From Massilia sp. IC2-278 (GTDB lineage: Bacteria; Pseudomonadota; Gammaproteobacteria; Burkholderiales; Burkholderiaceae_D), in assembly GCF_020708045.1 (NCBI RefSeq), contig NZ_JAJFES010000007.1:124001-188000 (forward strand): a stretch of DNA of 64,000 bases, written 5' to 3'. Numbering within the stretch: position 1 is the first letter of the stretch; every line of letters starts with the position of its first letter. Shown here in pieces: positions 61,697-64,000 of this stretch. The notes under the pieces were generated by a model. The model was not told the origin of the DNA, searched no databases, and saw only the letters and a program-made list of their open reading frames with translations. The position numbers were made by a program, and so were the translations under genes.

Positions 61697-61770
61697 GACG
61701 ATTCCCCTGTTATTGAACGATTGGTTCTGATGCGGTTTACAATCTGTCGTGTCACGGCTTAGCTTTCTCT

Positions 61771-61788
61771 TAGCAGATTGCGTGCCAG
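61771..61788 (-). promoter_or_regulatory. sigma-54 promoter of the porin-glnK-amtB operon
   Basis: Minus-strand CTGGCACGCAATCTGCTA matches TGGCAC-N5-TTGCW with a single mismatch (C for the first T of the -12 element). It lies about 75 bases upstream of the porin start codon, with NtrC-type sites further upstream. Confidence 0.8.
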
Positions 61789-61861
61789 GCATTAACATGG
61801 CATCCGTGTGCTGCGTTTTCGGCACAGCTGCCACACTCGGGTTTCAATAAACACAAACGCG

Positions 61862-61878
61862 CGCACTGCCGATGTGCA
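61862..61878. promoter_or_regulatory. imperfect NtrC binding site
   Basis: CGCACTGCCGATGTGCA keeps the GCAC...GTGC core of the NtrC palindrome, with two mismatches in the defined positions. Located 41 bases from the perfect site and about 75 bases upstream of the sigma-54 promoter. Confidence 0.5.
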
Positions 61879-61918
61879 GGGCGCCAGGACGCACCAAAGC
61901 AGGCCGTTTTCTCGAATT

Positions 61919-61935
61919 TGCACCAGGCTGGTGCA
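61919..61935. promoter_or_regulatory. NtrC enhancer binding site
   Basis: TGCACCAGGCTGGTGCA is a perfect palindrome of the NtrC consensus TGCACY-N5-RGTGCA type. It lies about 130 bases upstream of the sigma-54 promoter, a usual enhancer distance, and 28 bases before the divergent ubiK start. Confidence 0.8.
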
Positions 61936-61962
61936 GCGGCCGGAACACTAGGACTGATTGAC

Positions 61963-62211
61963 ATGAATAATTTCTTCAACGACTTGCAGGGCAAACTCAA
62001 CCAGGCCATGGAAAACTCGCCCGCCAAGGACATCGAACGCAACGTCAAGGCGATGATGACCCAGGGCTTTTCCAAGCTCGACCTGGTCACCCGCGAGGAA
62101 TTCGATATCCAGGCCCAGGTACTGGCCAAGACCCGCGCCAAGCTCGACGCGCTCGAACTGCGCGTGGCCGAGCTGGAAGCCCGCCTGACGGAACAGGCGC
62201 CGAAAGTCTGA
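61963..62211 (+). CDS. ubiK: ubiquinone biosynthesis accessory factor UbiK (BMFP family)
   Basis: 82 residues with the family N-terminus MNNFFNDLQGKLNQAMENSP and a C-terminal coiled coil (VLAKTRAKLDALELRVAELE, about 50-75), the hallmark of the YqiC/BMFP family. UbiK forms a trimer with UbiJ in the Ubi complex in E. coli. The gene is divergent from the glnK operon, to which UbiK/YqiC genes are often adjacent in betaproteobacteria. The NtrC palindrome lies just upstream, but no sigma-54 box points this way. Confidence 0.88.
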   Translation: MNNFFNDLQGKLNQAMENSPAKDIERNVKAMMTQGFSKLDLVTREEFDIQAQVLAKTRAKLDALELRVAELEARLTEQAPKV

Positions 62212-62250
62212 TTGCTTCCGCATTCATGGAAGCTGACGGAAGGAGGCAAC

Positions 62251-64000
62251 ATGAATGCGAACGACAAGCTGCTCGGCACGACCCTGCCGCCCCAGGAGGT
62301 GTCAGTCGACGTGCTGCGCGAGAAGTACGCGAAAGGCGATGAATCCTCCATCGCCGAGGTGCGCCGGCGCGTGGCCCATGCGCTGGCGGCACGCGAAGCG
62401 CCGGAGCAGCGCGCGGCCTGGGCCGAACGTTTCATGCAGGCCCAGGAAAGGGGCTTCATCCCGGGCGGACGCATCAACTCCGCCGCCGGCCTCGATCTGA
62501 AGGCCACCCTCATCAACTGCTTCGTGCAGCCGGTCGGCGATTCCGTGACCGGAACCGAAGACGGCCTGCCCGGCATCTACACTGCCCTGTCGGAAGCGGC
62601 CGAGACCATGCGCCGCGGCGGCGGCGTCGGCTACGACTTCAGCGCCATCCGCCCGCACGGCAGCCTGGTACGCGGCACCCGCTCGCGCGCATCGGGCCCG
62701 GTGTCGTACATGGAACTGTTCGACGCCTCCTGCAAAACGGTGGAATCGGCCGGCGCCCGGCGCGGCGCGCAGATGGGCGTGCTGCGCATCGACCATCCCG
62801 ACATCGAACGTTTTATTGCCGCCAAGGACGCGGGCGGCCTGTCGAACTTCAATATCTCGGTCGGCGTCACCGACGCCTTCATGCGCGCACTCGAGGCCGA
62901 CGCGACCTTCGAGTTGGTGCACCGCGCCGAACCCGGCGAAGAAGCGGATGCACGCCGACGCGCCGACGGTCTCTGGGTGTACCGCAAACCGAAGGCGCGC
63001 GCGCTCTGGGACAAGATCATGCTGTCGACCTACGACCACGCCGAGCCGGGCGTGCTCTTCATCGACCGCATGAACGAGGAAAACAACCTCTGGTACGCCG
63101 AGCAGCTGCGTGCCACCAACCCCTGCGGCGAGCAGCCCCTGCCCGCCTACGGCTGCTGCGACCTCGGTTCGCTGAACCTCACCTGCTTCGTTACGCAGCC
63201 CTTCGAACCGGATGCCGGCTTCGACTTCGACCGCCTGCGCGAGGTGGCGACAACCGCCGTGCGCATGCTCGACCTGGTGCTCGACGCCACCGAGTGGCCG
63301 TTGCCGCAGCAAGCCGCCGAGGCGCGCGCTAAGCGCCGCATCGGCCTCGGCTTCCTGGGCCTGGGCAGCGCCCTCGTCATGCTGGGCCTGCGCTACGACG
63401 CGCACGAGGGCCGCGCCATGGCCGCGCGCATCGCCACAACCCTGCGCGACGCCGCCTACGCGGCATCGGTCGACCTGGCGCGAGAAAAAGGCGCCTTTCC
63501 CCTGTTCGATACGGCGCGCTACCTGGAAGGCAATTTCGTCAAGCGCCTGCCCGAAGCGTTGCGCGAGGCGATCCGCAGCCATGGCATCCGCAACTCGCAC
63601 CTGCTGTCGATCGCGCCCACCGGCACCATCTCGCTGGCCTTTGCCGACAACGCCTCGAACGGCATCGAGCCACCCTATTCCTGGACCTACGAGCGCAAGA
63701 AACGCATGCCCGACAATACGATGCGCGCCTATGCGGTGCAGGACCACGCCTGGCGTTTGTACCGGCGCCGCCATCCGGAACCGGCGCCCCTGCCACCGCA
63801 GTTCGTCACCGCGCTGGAGATGCGCGCCGACGACCATTTGCGCATGCTCGAAGCGGTGCAGCCCTTTGTCGACACCGCGATCTCGAAGACGGTGAACGTA
63901 CCGGCCGATTATCCGTACGACGATTTCCGCGACCTGTACAGCGAGGCCTGGCGCGCCGGACTGAAAGGGCTGGCCACCTACCGGCCGAACACGGTCGTGG
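62251..64000 (+). CDS. nrdJ: B12-dependent (class II) ribonucleotide reductase, 3' end outside window
   Basis: 583 residues are visible; the frame stays open to the window end. ATG preceded by AAGGAGGC, 7 bases. Conserved parts: [20 protein letters not shown] (first redox Cys), [28 protein letters not shown], active-site [20 protein letters not shown] (radical Cys and Glu), and [20 protein letters not shown]. It reduces ribonucleotides with adenosylcobalamin, without oxygen. The absence of an ATP-cone at the N-terminus and the YGCCDLGS segment favour NrdJ over class I NrdA. It is 39 bases after ubiK, in the same direction. Confidence 0.93.
   Translation, partial: MNANDKLLGTTLPPQEVSVDVLREKYAKGDESSIAEVRRRVAHALAAREAPEQRAAWAERFMQAQERGFIPGGRINSAAGLDLKATLINCFVQPVGDSVTGTEDGLPGIYTALSEAAETMRRGGGVGYDFSAIRPHGSLVRGTRSRASGPVSYMELFDASCKTVESAGARRGAQMGVLRIDHPDIERFIAAKDAGGLSNFNISVGVTDAFMRALEADATFELVHRAEPGEEADARRRADGLWVYRKPKARALWDKIMLSTYDHAEPGVLFIDRMNEENNLWYAEQLRATNPCGEQPLPAYGCCDLGSLNLTCFVTQPFEPDAGFDFDRLREVATTAVRMLDLVLDATEWPLPQQAAEARAKRRIGLGFLGLGSALVMLGLRYDAHEGRAMAARIATTLRDAAYAASVDLAREKGAFPLFDTARYLEGNFVKRLPEALREAIRSHGIRNSHLLSIAPTGTISLAFADNASNGIEPPYSWTYERKKRMPDNTMRAYAVQDHAWRLYRRRHPEPAPLPPQFVTALEMRADDHLRMLEAVQPFVDTAISKTVNVPADYPYDDFRDLYSEAWRAGLKGLATYRPNTVV

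Overview
This is a high-GC stretch of a betaproteobacterial chromosome, most likely family Oxalobacteraceae (Massilia, Telluria or Janthinobacterium-like). That placement is inferred from gene order and family content: DUF3567, Smg, a class II glutamine amidotransferase, the gshA type of betaproteobacteria, metX-metW, PTS EI/HPr/EIIA-Man beside gshB, and mreBCD-mrdA-rodA-rlpA. No phage, insertion sequence, CRISPR array, rRNA or tRNA gene was recognised. The window looks like core genome with a few accessory genes and many small palindromic repeats.

Layout. 1-2.3 kb: end of an M1-peptidase-like gene whose zinc site is gone, an orphan antitoxin-like gene and a repeat pair. 2.3-9.8 kb: topB, a disordered Gly/Ser/Gln-rich protein, the ohrR-ohr peroxide module with matching operators, then smg, dprA and a LysM protein. 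10.1-16.2 kb: def-fmt, an orphan BrnA-like antitoxin and metH. 16.7-20 kb: SPW membrane protein, EAL-HDOD protein, YafJ-like amidotransferase, DUF3567. 19.9-25.5 kb (minus strand): rsmB, DUF4390, an NtrY-like kinase, a short NtrX-like regulator and a tiny CobW-like protein. 25.7-32 kb (plus strand): argS, SPOR protein, dsbA-like, SDR, biotin ligase, coaX, SPOR protein. 32.2-39.4 kb (minus strand): the cell-shape cluster mreBCD-mrdA-rodA-rlpA. 39.7-43.1 kb: gatCAB. 43.2-50 kb: DUF6624, pyrE, a MEDS-domain hybrid histidine kinase, xth, a pseudouridine synthase and an M48 protease. 50.3-55.6 kb (minus strand): gshB, EIIA-Man, HPr, EI, metX, metW. 55.8-59 kb: methyltransferase, alpha/beta hydrolase, gshA. 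59.2-61.9 kb: a TorF-like porin, glnK and amtB operon behind a sigma-54 type promoter and NtrC-type sites. 62-64 kb: ubiK and the start of a B12-dependent ribonucleotide reductase.

How the parts fit. Wall synthesis and shape genes (mre, mrd, rodA, rlpA, three SPOR proteins) cluster in the middle. Nitrogen control appears twice, as the NtrY/NtrX-like pair and as the porin-glnK-amtB operon. The PTS proteins have no sugar permease here, so a regulatory role is likely. Methionine is made through MetX/MetW and B12-dependent MetH; with B12-dependent NrdJ at the right edge, the organism appears to rely on cobalamin.

Most interesting signals: a family of palindromes sharing the lead GTAGGGTGG whose inner stem bases change in compensated fashion, often paired head to head like small transposon ends; a 131-residue CobW-like protein with the CxCC motif but a broken P-loop, coupled by a 4-base overlap to an NtrX-like regulator that lacks its AAA+ domain; an M1-like domain with all four zinc-site positions replaced; and the clear sigma-54/NtrC control region. 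I found no multi-gene system that I can call new with confidence.
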